DNA of 6,941 bases from Lactobacillus sp. UBA5815 (GCA_002417825.1 DICX01000031.1:1-6941), one strand, 5' to 3'. Counted from the first letter of the stretch, positions 1-5,866 are shown. Program-made: numbers and translations. Notes: generated by a model from the sequence alone, not told the origin.

Positions 1-266
1 GTGGTTGGTTGCGCAGCGGGAAGATAAACCGAACGTAATCGAAGACCAGATGCCGTTTTTAAATGCCAATTCTGCTCATTTGCCTGAGACGGCACATCAC
101 GCCGAGATGCGCTTTGATTCGGAAAAAGTTCGCTTTCACGAGGCATCATGATCATTTGATAGCTTAATGCAGCGCTTGCCATAAACAAAAAAGCCGCAAA
201 ACTGATCAGCATCACAATGACTGTGATCAAAATGGCTTTAATGGGAAATCTTCGAAGCTTCCGCAT
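1..266 (-). CDS. Probable membrane-anchored alpha/beta hydrolase, N-terminal part only
   Basis: Only the first 88 codons are present; the frame runs open off the left edge. The ATG is at 266-264. The protein starts with a basic stretch (MRKLRRFPIK), followed by one hydrophobic segment at about residues 11-36, which looks like a signal anchor that leaves the rest outside the membrane. After a polar linker the chain ends in WHLKTASGLRLRSVYLPA (about residues 68-85). This resembles the opening strands of COG1073-type serine hydrolases (the 'T..G..L...Y.PA' pattern), where the nucleophile elbow follows later and is outside this window. The hydrolase call therefore rests on the N-terminal pattern alone and no catalytic residue is visible. 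The ribosome binding site is poor: only an A/G-rich AAGAAAG lies upstream, at a long distance. The gene is divergent from the small gene starting at 408. Confidence 0.6.
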   Translation of the reverse strand, partial: MRKLRRFPIKAILITVIVMLISFAAFLFMASAALSYQMIMMPRESELFPNQSASRRDVPSQANEQNWHLKTASGLRLRSVYLPAAQPT

Positions 267-289
267 AAAAATGAACGTTTCTTTCTTTT

Positions 290-319
290 TTGTTATCCGA
301 TGTTTTTAACCAGTATAAT
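290..319 (+). promoter_or_regulatory. Sigma-A-type promoter for the 95-residue protein gene
   Basis: TTGTTA (290-295) and a perfect TATAAT (314-319) are separated by 18 bp. Transcription should begin near 326 and give an 80-nt leader. An in-frame ATG at 300 lies inside this promoter, so it would not be on the mRNA; that supports the ATG at 408 as the start. Confidence 0.65.
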
Positions 320-343
320 AAGTTCATATTCAATATTACCCAA
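315..343 (-). promoter_or_regulatory. Candidate promoter for the alpha/beta hydrolase gene
   Basis: Read on the minus strand, TTGGGT (343-338) and TATTAT (320-315) are separated by 17 bp. The -10 matches consensus at 5 of 6 positions but the -35 at only 3 of 6. The -10 lies almost exactly on the -10 of the plus-strand promoter. The predicted start of transcription is about 40 nt upstream of the hydrolase ATG. Confidence 0.35.
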
Positions 344-391
344 TTTGGCTTACGATTCACAAGTAACACCTATCGTTCTTAGCCGAATTTT

Positions 392-398
392 AAGGAGG
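392..398 (+). promoter_or_regulatory. Ribosome binding site fixing the start at 408
   Basis: A full AAGGAGG sits 9 nt upstream of the ATG at 408-410. No comparable site precedes the in-frame ATG at 300. Confidence 0.85.
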
Positions 399-407
399 CT
401 ACCATCC

Positions 408-695
408 ATGCAATTATCTGACTTTTTACAATTGTTAAAGCCGCTCAATCCGGATTGGACACTGGCAATCAAAACATCAAAACATCAAATTCTTCCATTG
501 AGTAAAGTCACTTTGACCCAAAAAGATTGCCTATTCACCACGGGGACTCACGCAATGACAAAACGCAAAGCCTTATCTCTTCTTCAACAGATTCACGATA
601 AAAATCTGGTGATCCTGGTTCAACTGCCCCAAAAACAGGAACCAATTCCCATATATGGGCTGCAGATTGGAACAGGGCAGATTTTTTTGCGTTAA
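408..695 (+). CDS. Conserved-looking hypothetical protein, 95 aa
   Basis: I do not recognise a named family. The start at 408 is chosen because of the strong ribosome binding site and because the longer frame from 300 would overlap the promoter. The protein is small, soluble and basic, without signal peptide, membrane segment or CxxC motif; its one cysteine is in KDCLFTTG. It alternates short helix-like and strand-like stretches: an amphipathic N-terminus (MQLSDFLQLLKPL), a middle part (FTTGTHAMTKRKALSLLQQI, about residues 43-62), then ILVQLPQKQEPIPIYGLQIG near the C-terminus. This suggests a compact alpha/beta domain. It is monocistronic, with its own promoter and a terminator directly after the stop. 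No function can be assigned. Similar short proteins of unknown function occur in lactobacilli, but I cannot confirm homology without a search. Confidence 0.75.
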   Translation: MQLSDFLQLLKPLNPDWTLAIKTSKHQILPLSKVTLTQKDCLFTTGTHAMTKRKALSLLQQIHDKNLVILVQLPQKQEPIPIYGLQIGTGQIFLR

Positions 696-697
696 AA

Positions 698-725
698 AAA
701 AGAAGATCATGATTGGTCTTCTTTT
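698..725. terminator. Bidirectional rho-independent terminator
   Basis: An 11-bp stem (698-708 with 715-725, one G-U pair) closes a 6-nt loop, ATGATT. The left side is A-rich (694-701) and the right side T-rich (722-725), so it can stop both the 95-aa gene from the left and galU from the right. The U-tract is stronger for the galU direction. It fills the 42-bp gap between the two convergent stop codons. Confidence 0.8.
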
Positions 726-737
726 CATTCGACTGTT

Positions 738-1646
738 TTATTTAGTCGTCTTTTTACTTTTATCTTCACGAGCTAATCTAGCCCCTAAATCGATTAAGTA
801 CTGCCGAAGCTCATCTTTCGTCTCAGGATGTTTCAAGCCATATTCGATCGACGTTTCCAAGTAGCCTTCTTTATTGCCAACATCATGACGCTCACCTTTG
901 AAGACATGTGCAAAAACGCGCTGCGTTTTGTTCATCGTATCGATCGCATCCGTCAATTGAATCTCACCACCAGCACCAGGGCGTTGTGTGGCTAAGATAT
1001 CAAAGATTTCAGGGGTCAATAAGTAACGACCTATGATGGCTAAATTGCTTGGTGCTTTGTCAACACTAGGCTTTTCAACAAAAGATTTGACATTGTAAAG
1101 ATCAGGCATGATTTCATTAGCGGGCTCAATGATACCATATTTGGAAACTTCTTCATGCGGGACACGTTTTACCGCGATCGTTGAAGCATGTGTTTTTTCA
1201 TAGCGCTCGATCAGCTGACGTGTCAATGGCACTTTGTCCGTCATCAAATCATCACCTAATAAAACGACGAACGGTTCATCTCCCACAAAACTGCGTGCAC
1301 GATAAATCGCATCGCCCAAACCAGCCGGATGTGGTTGACGCGTGTAGTAGATGTTGATTCCCAAATCGGTGATCGATTGTGTCAATTCCAGTAAGTGATC
1401 TTTGCCTTTTTTCTGCAAATCGAGTTCAAGCTCAGGATTTGCGTCAAAATGGTCTTCGATTGGCCGCTTTGCTTTTCCTGTGACGATCAAAATATCTTCG
1501 ATGCCAGATTTTTTGGCCTCTTCAACGATGAACTGAATCGTTGGCTTATCAACGATCGGTAACATCTCTTTAGGCATTGCTTTCGTTGCTGGTAAAAAAC
1601 GAGTTCCCAAACCAGCTGCAGGGATCACAGCTTTTCTAACTTTCAT
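738..1646 (-). CDS. galU: UTP--glucose-1-phosphate uridylyltransferase
   Basis: This enzyme makes UDP-glucose and pyrophosphate from UTP and glucose-1-phosphate in the cytoplasm (EC 2.7.7.9). UDP-glucose feeds polysaccharide, teichoic acid and glycolipid glycosylation and galactose interconversion. The 302 residues match the usual bacterial length. Visible family features are the nucleotide-binding loop PAAGLGTRFLPATKAMPKEM (residues 9-28), the metal/nucleotide motif LLGDD (129-133), FVEKP (189-193), GGEIQLTDAI (226-235) and FKGERHDVGNKEGYL (249-263). The C-terminus is a charged tail ending in KSKKTTK. The ATG at 1646-1644 follows AGGGGGAT (1660-1653) at good spacing. It lies 57 nt downstream of yihY with no terminator between, so it may be read from the map-yihY transcript, from its own weak promoter, or both. 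It ends at a shared bidirectional terminator. Confidence 0.97.
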   Translation of the reverse strand: MKVRKAVIPAAGLGTRFLPATKAMPKEMLPIVDKPTIQFIVEEAKKSGIEDILIVTGKAKRPIEDHFDANPELELDLQKKGKDHLLELTQSITDLGINIYYTRQPHPAGLGDAIYRARSFVGDEPFVVLLGDDLMTDKVPLTRQLIERYEKTHASTIAVKRVPHEEVSKYGIIEPANEIMPDLYNVKSFVEKPSVDKAPSNLAIIGRYLLTPEIFDILATQRPGAGGEIQLTDAIDTMNKTQRVFAHVFKGERHDVGNKEGYLETSIEYGLKHPETKDELRQYLIDLGARLAREDKSKKTTK

Positions 1647-1670
1647 CTAAAAATCCCCCTATATGATCTA

Positions 1671-1697
1671 ATTTTATTAACAAATCTATTCTATCAA
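1671..1697 (-). promoter_or_regulatory. Weak candidate promoter for galU
   Basis: In the yihY-galU gap the minus strand reads TTGATA (1697-1692), 15 bp, TAAAAT (1676-1671). Each box matches consensus at 5 of 6 positions but the spacer is short. The region is very A/T rich, so chance matches are likely. Confidence 0.25.
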
Positions 1698-1703
1698 AAA
1701 AAA

Positions 1704-2630
1704 TCAAGAATGTAAGTGATGTCGACGATGCTTTAAAAATGTGATCAGCCAATTCGTCGTATAATCTGCACCGCCATATTTCATTATATCGATGCTGGCA
1801 TTGATCGAAACCCCAAACAAAAAGATCGTTGAGCTGATATTCAGCCAAAGCATGAAAATAATGAGTGTGCCAATGATGCCATAATTTTCCCACCGTGTGC
1901 CAAAATAGTGCAAATACAAGCTAAAGAAATATGAAAGTGCCAACCACCCTACGACCGTGACTAAAACACCAGGCCAAACGATTCGCTTACGAATCGAAAT
2001 ATTCGGCAGCACATAATTGAGATAGGCAACTGCCATGATCATTACGCCAACGATGATGGGCCAGCGATAACTTTGCAAACGATCGAACCATGTGATTTCC
2101 AAATTAAAGATCGGAGACAGAAACGCTAAAATCTGCTCACCAAACGTTAAAATGAAAATAACGCTGGCAAACAAGATCACCATGATCGTCGTCAGCAAAA
2201 ACGTGATCGAACGCAACAAAAAATAGTTCCACCATGGCATTCCCTTTTCAACTGCATAAACACCATAGATTCGATTCATCGCAATTCGAATCGAGTTCGT
2301 CAATCGACTAAACGACCAAACCGCAAAAATGATACCAAATGACATGAAACCACCAGAATGCTTCCGTAAAAGTGTATTAACGATCGGTATCACAAACTTG
2401 GCAATGGTCTGCGGAAAGACCATTGCCAAGTAATGGGTCAATGGTGCTGTATTGATTCGAAAAAACGGCAAAACGTTACCAAAAACAATGATCATTGGAA
2501 ACAAACTGAATAAAACATAGTACGCAATGACGATCGAATTCTGGTTGATTTCACCTCGTAAAAGAACTTCACGGAAGACTTCGACGAAGCGTCTGAAAGT
2601 CATGCGAAACTGACGCAGACCATTTTTCAC
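1704..2630 (-). CDS. yihY: YihY/BrkB-family integral membrane protein
   Basis: This is a polytopic inner-membrane protein of the YihY/BrkB family (also called UPF0761). The family has no settled biochemical role; the old names 'ribonuclease BN' and 'virulence factor' should not be taken literally. The 308 residues are typical. About six membrane segments are visible, near residues 33-57, 93-113, 137-163, 188-209, 218-243 and 250-276. Family-like features are AYYVLFSLFPMIIV (36-49), the 'W...R...S.R.A.NRIYGV' helix (105-124), and YGIIGTLIIFMLWLNISSTI (250-269) followed by FGVSINASID (272-281). Translation starts at GTG (2630-2628) after AGAGGAA, which overlaps the map stop codon. Only 11 nt separate it from map, so the two form an operon. 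Its C-terminus is His-rich (HRRHHLHS). Confidence 0.92.
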   Translation of the reverse strand: MKNGLRQFRMTFRRFVEVFREVLLRGEINQNSIVIAYYVLFSLFPMIIVFGNVLPFFRINTAPLTHYLAMVFPQTIAKFVIPIVNTLLRKHSGGFMSFGIIFAVWSFSRLTNSIRIAMNRIYGVYAVEKGMPWWNYFLLRSITFLLTTIMVILFASVIFILTFGEQILAFLSPIFNLEITWFDRLQSYRWPIIVGVMIMAVAYLNYVLPNISIRKRIVWPGVLVTVVGWLALSYFFSLYLHYFGTRWENYGIIGTLIIFMLWLNISSTIFLFGVSINASIDIMKYGGADYTTNWLITFLKHRRHHLHS

Positions 2631-2636
2631 AGGCGA

Positions 2637-2643
2637 TTCCTCT
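2637..2643 (-). promoter_or_regulatory. yihY ribosome binding site overlapping the map stop
   Basis: On the minus strand AGAGGAA (2643-2637) lies 6 nt before the GTG at 2630 and shares two bases with the map TAG (2644-2642). This supports GTG as the start and suggests translational coupling of yihY to map. An out-of-frame ATG at 2623-2621 is ignored. Confidence 0.75.
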
Positions 2644-3460
2644 ATTCTTGATCAAAGTGCGGAACATATTTTTGATCCTTGATTGGATCTTGAAGCGTCA
2701 AAATTTTAGGACCTTCTTTTGTGATCGCAAACGTGTGCTCAAATTGTGCCGCTTTAGAACCATCGACCGTCGTATAGTAGACCCAATCATCATTAGGATC
2801 ATCAACGGTATGCTGCTCAATACGCCAATCACCACCTGCAGTGATCATCGGTTCGACTGTGATCGTCATTCCTTCACGAAGCCGCAAACCGTGACCCTTT
2901 TTGCCGTAATGTGGGACTTCAGGATCTTCATGGATGCTTGGCTGTATCCCATGTCCGATCAATTCTCGAACATCTCCATAACCATTTTCGTCTTCGACAT
3001 AGTGTTGAATCGCAGCACCGATATCACCGATACGGTTTCCAATCACCGCCTGATCGATACCGAGATACATTGCTTTTTCAGTGACTTCGATCAAATGCTG
3101 ATCTTCTTTTGAAATTTCTCCTACTGGATACGTCGTACAAGAATCTGATTCATAACCATTCAGATTGACGGTCATATCCACACTGACGATGTCGCCCTCT
3201 TGCAAAATCAAATTCTTACGCGGGGTGGCGTGTGCGATTTCATCGTTGACTGAGATACAAGTGCCATACTTGTAGCCTTCGAATCCTTTTTCAGAAAGAC
3301 GGCCGCCACGTTGAGACACGAAGGCTTCCGCAAATTCTTCAATTTTCCAAGTTGAAATTCCCGGCTTGATGACATCACGCAAGCCGACAAAAGTCTGCGC
3401 CAATAAATGGCCTGAAGCTTGCATCCCTTTAAGTTCTCTTTTTGACTTGATGGTAATCAA
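2642..3460 (-). CDS. map: Type I methionine aminopeptidase, TTG start
   Basis: It removes the initiator methionine from nascent proteins (EC 3.4.11.18) with a two-metal centre and is usually essential. I start it at TTG (3460-3458): AAAGGAGA lies 7 nt upstream, and the resulting N-terminus MITIKSKREL is the classical Map start. Length is then 272 aa. In that numbering the five metal ligands are all present: D95 (VSVDMT), D106 (GYESDS), H170 (GHGIQ), E203 (VEPM) and E241 (QFEHT). The substrate-side histidines H77 (IAHATP) and H177 (IHEDPEVP) are also there. Compared with E. coli Map, the stretch between the last two ligands is about seven residues longer (around DDPNDDWVYY), and there is a short C-terminal tail, YVPHFDQE. 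It is the first gene of the map-yihY(-galU) cluster. Confidence 0.95.
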   Translation of the reverse strand: MITIKSKRELKGMQASGHLLAQTFVGLRDVIKPGISTWKIEEFAEAFVSQRGGRLSEKGFEGYKYGTCISVNDEIAHATPRKNLILQEGDIVSVDMTVNLNGYESDSCTTYPVGEISKEDQHLIEVTEKAMYLGIDQAVIGNRIGDIGAAIQHYVEDENGYGDVRELIGHGIQPSIHEDPEVPHYGKKGHGLRLREGMTITVEPMITAGGDWRIEQHTVDDPNDDWVYYTTVDGSKAAQFEHTFAITKEGPKILTLQDPIKDQKYVPHFDQE

Positions 3461-3466
3461 ATTCAT

Positions 3467-3474
3467 TCTCCTTT
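3467..3474 (-). promoter_or_regulatory. map ribosome binding site deciding the TTG start
   Basis: AAAGGAGA (3474-3467) is 7 nt before TTG (3460-3458). It directly abuts the in-frame ATG at 3466-3464, leaving 1 nt from GGAG, which is too close for that ATG to be used efficiently. Confidence 0.75.
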
Positions 3475-3491
3475 GAAAAACACTTTTATTC

Positions 3492-3497
3492 ATTATA
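3492..3497 (-). promoter_or_regulatory. Candidate -10 box for map
   Basis: A perfect TATAAT (3497-3492) overlaps the far-upstream in-frame ATG at 3493-3491. Transcription from it would begin near 3485, leaving that ATG off the mRNA and giving a short leader before the TTG. The -35 region (for example TTTAGG, about 19 bp away) is weak. Confidence 0.5.
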
Positions 3498-3569
3498 ACT
3501 TTTTTTATTAAATTTACCTAAAGCCACTCAAATGGCCGATGGAAAATCTGCAATGTGCGCTGACAAGTT

Positions 3570-3578
3570 TGTTATAAT
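3570..3578 (+). promoter_or_regulatory. Extended -10 promoter for the flavodoxin-gtrA pair
   Basis: TGTTATAAT (3570-3578) contains a perfect TATAAT preceded by the TG of an extended -10, which can compensate for the lack of a good -35 here. Transcription would begin near 3585 and give an 80-nt leader. The map -10 lies about 75 bp away on the other strand. Confidence 0.6.
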
Positions 3579-3614
3579 AAATTTATTCTTACAAACTAAG
3601 GTCAAGTTTAACAC

Positions 3615-3636
3615 GTACAGTTGAAATAGACTGTGC
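3615..3636 (+). other. Small hairpin in the flavodoxin leader
   Basis: GTACAGT (3615-3621) pairs with ACTGTGC (3630-3636) in a 7-bp stem with one G-U pair and an 8-nt loop, TGAAATAG. It has no U-tract, so it is not an ordinary terminator. It ends about 17 nt before the ribosome binding site AAAGGA (3653-3658). It could affect mRNA stability or translation, or have no function. Confidence 0.35.
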
Positions 3637-3665
3637 TTATTTGTGGCCTATGAAAGGAATTAAAA

Positions 3666-4112
3666 ATGAAAGCAACGATTGTCATTGCCAGCATGACTGG
3701 TAATGATGAAGATCTCGCTGAGATCCTTAGCGATGATTTAGAAAATGAGGGTTTCGAAGTCGAAAGCAATGATGTCAGTTTCGCGGATGCAACTGATTAT
3801 CTGACGTCTGACCTATGTATCTTCGTCACCTATACTTATGGCGAAGGTGCCATGACAGATGAAGTCGCTGACTTTTATGCGCAACTCAAAACATTGAATT
3901 TAAAAAACAAGTACTTTGCCGTCATGGGATCAGGAGACAAATCATATCGCGACCATTACTGTGAAACAGTCGATGATTTTGAAAATGTTTTTAAAGCTTG
4001 TGGCGCTAAATCGATCATGAAGCCGTTGAAGATCGAAAATAGTGTCGACGAAGCAGATATCGCCCAAATCGACGCTTGCGCCAAAGAAATCAAGCAAGCC
4101 ATCAATGCTTAA
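3666..4112 (+). CDS. Short-chain flavodoxin
   Basis: This is a small cytoplasmic FMN protein that carries single electrons between redox enzymes, often as a stand-in for ferredoxin. At 148 residues it has the length of a short-chain flavodoxin. The phosphate-binding loop is ASMTGND (residues 8-14, compare the family's S/T-x-T-G-N). The second FMN loop is TYTYGEGAMTDEVADFY (55-71). The third is MGSGDKSYRDHYCETVDDFE (87-106), where Y94 is the likely isoalloxazine-stacking aromatic. The chain is strongly acidic, as is normal. The ATG is preceded by AAAGGA at about 7 nt. Its end overlaps the start of gtrA by 8 nt. The redox partner is not evident, as no reductase or radical enzyme lies in the window. 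No more precise symbol (such as fldA or ykuN) can be justified. Confidence 0.93.
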   Translation: MKATIVIASMTGNDEDLAEILSDDLENEGFEVESNDVSFADATDYLTSDLCIFVTYTYGEGAMTDEVADFYAQLKTLNLKNKYFAVMGSGDKSYRDHYCETVDDFENVFKACGAKSIMKPLKIENSVDEADIAQIDACAKEIKQAINA

Positions 4113-4626
4113 AGAAAAAGAACGCCCGCAAAAATTGCATGACGATCAGCAGCACATGCGTGATCTTGGTCTTTTGATCTTCAGCCGTCACCGTAATTTT
4201 TATGTTTACGTGTTCTGGGGATTTTTAGCGGCAATGCTGAACACGTTCATTTTTATTGGACTGCACAGTTGGGGCAAAATGGCTTTGATTTATGCCAATA
4301 CGATTGCCTTTGCATTGGCGAACCTGTTTTCCTTTTGGGCAAACAAACATACGGTTTTTGTCCATAACGTGGACCATTATCATAGTATCTGGTACCAACT
4401 TGGACTTTTCTTCTTGTACCGACTGCTCAGTCTGATTCCTGATAATTTGATCATGATCGTTGGCCTCTCTTGGCTGCATTGGCATATTTTCATCGTCAAA
4501 GTTTTAGATCAAACTGCAGTTGGGATCTTCAACTATTTGACGACGCGTTCTATTTTTCAAAAAAGCAACCGCGACTGGCGGCGTTATCACCACAAATATT
4601 GGCATGATGACAAAAACACCAAATAA
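4105..4626 (+). CDS. GtrA/GtcA-family membrane protein
   Basis: This is a small membrane protein of the GtrA family (PF04138). Members are thought to help move or present polyprenyl-phosphate-linked sugars for cell-surface glycosylation (GtrA in O-antigen glucosylation, GtcA in Listeria teichoic acid decoration). The chosen ATG (4105-4107) overlaps the flavodoxin stop; a longer reading from 4042 would lie inside flavodoxin. The 173 residues comprise a charged N-terminal tail (1-30) and four membrane segments: about 32-53, 60-80, 95-120 and 126-146. Family patterns are ANTIAFALANLFSFWANK (64-81, then TVF) and QTAVGIFNYLTTRSIF (136-151). The C-terminus is unusually rich in His, Trp and Lys (DWRRYHHKYWHDDK). 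The Shine-Dalgarno is poor, so translation probably depends on ribosomes finishing flavodoxin. Substrate unknown. Confidence 0.88.
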   Translation: MLKEKERPQKLHDDQQHMRDLGLLIFSRHRNFYVYVFWGFLAAMLNTFIFIGLHSWGKMALIYANTIAFALANLFSFWANKHTVFVHNVDHYHSIWYQLGLFFLYRLLSLIPDNLIMIVGLSWLHWHIFIVKVLDQTAVGIFNYLTTRSIFQKSNRDWRRYHHKYWHDDKNTK

Positions 4627-4660
4627 AAAAAGAGATGTACCTTAAGGCGCATCTCTTTTT
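4627..4660. terminator. Bidirectional rho-independent terminator
   Basis: An 11-bp perfect stem, AAAAAGAGATG (4627-4637) with CATCTCTTTTT (4650-4660), closes a 12-nt apical region that contains a short CCTTAAGG palindrome. The A-run on the left and T-run on the right serve both directions: gtrA, whose stop is at 4624-4626, and the convergent wecB, whose stop is at 4666-4664. Confidence 0.88.
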
Positions 4661-4663
4661 CTA

Positions 4664-5806
4664 TTAATGAAAATCAACTGGGCGCTCGTGATGATCCGGA
4701 TCAAAGTAATAGGCGATTGCATCCATGATACGTTCACTTGCATGACCATCACCATAAGGATTCTTGGCTTCAGCCATTTTGCGGTAAGCAGCTTCATCTT
4801 CTAAAAGCTCAAGCATACTGTTTTTGACGACATCGACTTGTGTGCCGACAAGTTTCAACGTTCCAGCTTTAACGCCTTCAGGACGTTCTGTCGTGTCGCG
4901 CAAAACCAGAACCGGTTTCCCTAAAGAAGGTGCTTCTTCTTGAACGCCACCGGAATCAGTCATGATAAAGTAGGCACGTTTGGCTAAATTATGAAAATCA
5001 ACGACATCCAAAGGCTTGATCAAATGGATTCTTGGATCGCCGCCTAAAACGTCGTTGGCGACCGTTTGAACACGTGGCGATAGATGAACCGGATAGATAA
5101 TTTCAACATCAGAATGAGAATCTATAACGGCTTTCATGACCTTGAAGACACGACGCATCGGTTCACCTTGATTTTCCCGTCGGTGCATCGTGACCAAAAT
5201 CATACGATGCCCTGCTTGGATCTGATCTAGAACATCATGATGATAATCTTTTTGGACTGTCTGCTGTAAAGCATCGATAGCCGTATTTCCTGTCACGAAG
5301 ATATGCGATTCAGGATGATTCTCTTTGATCAAGTTGCCACGGCTCACTTGCGTCGGAGCAAAGTAAAGGTCACTCAGGACATCCGTCAATTGCCGGTTCA
5401 TCTCTTCTGGGAACGGCGAATATTTATTCCATGTCCGTAAACCTGCTTCCACATGTCCTAAGGGTGTCTGCTCATAAAAAGTAGCCAAGCTCGCTGCAAA
5501 AGAAGTCGTCGTATCACCATGAACCAAAACAAGATCTGGTTTTTGTTCTTGAATCACTTGCGTCAGGTTGACCATGACTTTCGTCGTGATTTGAGCCAAA
5601 GTTTGATTTTGATGCATAATGTTAAAATCATAATCCGGTTTGATCTTAAAAATATCAAGAACCTGATCTAACATTTCACGATGCTGTGCAGTCACCACTG
5701 TCACTTCTTCAAAGCGTGCATCACCTTTGAGTTTTAAAACGAGAGGGGCCATCTTGATTGCTTCAGGACGCGTCCCAAAAACCGTCATTACTTTGATTTT
5801 TTTCAT
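4664..5806 (-). CDS. wecB: UDP-N-acetylglucosamine 2-epimerase (non-hydrolysing)
   Basis: It interconverts UDP-GlcNAc and UDP-ManNAc (EC 5.1.3.14); in Gram-positives the gene is also called mnaA. UDP-ManNAc is used for the teichoic acid linkage unit and other wall glycans. The start at 5806-5804 is chosen for its GGAGGAA site; an in-frame ATG 18 nt further up has none. Length 380 aa, typical. Motifs are FGTRPEAIKMAPL (10-22), VHGDTTTSFA (95-104), GHVEAGLRT (117-125), PFPEEMNRQL (131-140), TGNTAID (172-178), MHRREN (207-212) and DSGGVQEEAPSLGKPVL (284-300), then RDTTERPEGV. K18, D98, E120, E134, R138 and H208 correspond to the catalytic and binding residues known in E. coli WecB. It appears monocistronic, converges on gtrA, and no convincing promoter was seen. 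Confidence 0.96.
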   Translation of the reverse strand: MKKIKVMTVFGTRPEAIKMAPLVLKLKGDARFEEVTVVTAQHREMLDQVLDIFKIKPDYDFNIMHQNQTLAQITTKVMVNLTQVIQEQKPDLVLVHGDTTTSFAASLATFYEQTPLGHVEAGLRTWNKYSPFPEEMNRQLTDVLSDLYFAPTQVSRGNLIKENHPESHIFVTGNTAIDALQQTVQKDYHHDVLDQIQAGHRMILVTMHRRENQGEPMRRVFKVMKAVIDSHSDVEIIYPVHLSPRVQTVANDVLGGDPRIHLIKPLDVVDFHNLAKRAYFIMTDSGGVQEEAPSLGKPVLVLRDTTERPEGVKAGTLKLVGTQVDVVKNSMLELLEDEAAYRKMAEAKNPYGDGHASERIMDAIAYYFDPDHHERPVDFH

Positions 5807-5813
5807 TACAAAA

Positions 5814-5820
5814 TTCCTCC
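5814..5820 (-). promoter_or_regulatory. wecB ribosome binding site
   Basis: GGAGGAA (5820-5814) lies 7 nt before the ATG at 5806-5804. It decides between that ATG and an in-frame ATG at 5824-5822, which is placed next to the site itself. Confidence 0.85.
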
Positions 5821-5829
5821 GCATTCGTT

Positions 5830-5866
5830 ATCAGTTTACTCTAATTCACGACCACTTAAAACTGAT
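5830..5866. repeat. 8-bp inverted repeat upstream of wecB
   Basis: ATCAGTTT (5830-5837) and AAACTGAT (5859-5866) are perfect inverted copies 21 bp apart, and the near arm is 9 nt from the wecB ribosome binding site. It could be a protein-binding site or a leader hairpin; it has no U-tract. Chance is possible in A/T-rich DNA. Confidence 0.35.

Noticed and set aside
655..864. 69-aa open frame on the plus strand
   Set aside because: It runs across the terminator and into the antisense of the galU 3' end, has no proper ribosome binding site, and has no protein-like pattern.
1636..1893. 85-aa open frame on the minus strand
   Set aside because: It lies in another frame of the yihY 3' end and its gap to galU. 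Its composition (many His, Trp and Tyr) is typical of an out-of-frame reading.
2648..3112. 154-aa open frame antisense to map
   Set aside because: It is entirely opposite a well-conserved gene, has no ribosome binding site or promoter, and its sequence looks like a reverse reading of Map codons.
3208..3390. 60-aa open frame on the minus strand inside map
   Set aside because: It is a shadow in an alternate frame of map with no independent signals.
3579..3665. FMN riboswitch ahead of flavodoxin
   Set aside because: The leader is too short for the six-stem RFN fold and lacks its conserved blocks. Only one small hairpin is seen.
4225..4485. 86-aa open frame antisense to gtrA
   Set aside because: It lies opposite the membrane segments of gtrA and has no start signals.
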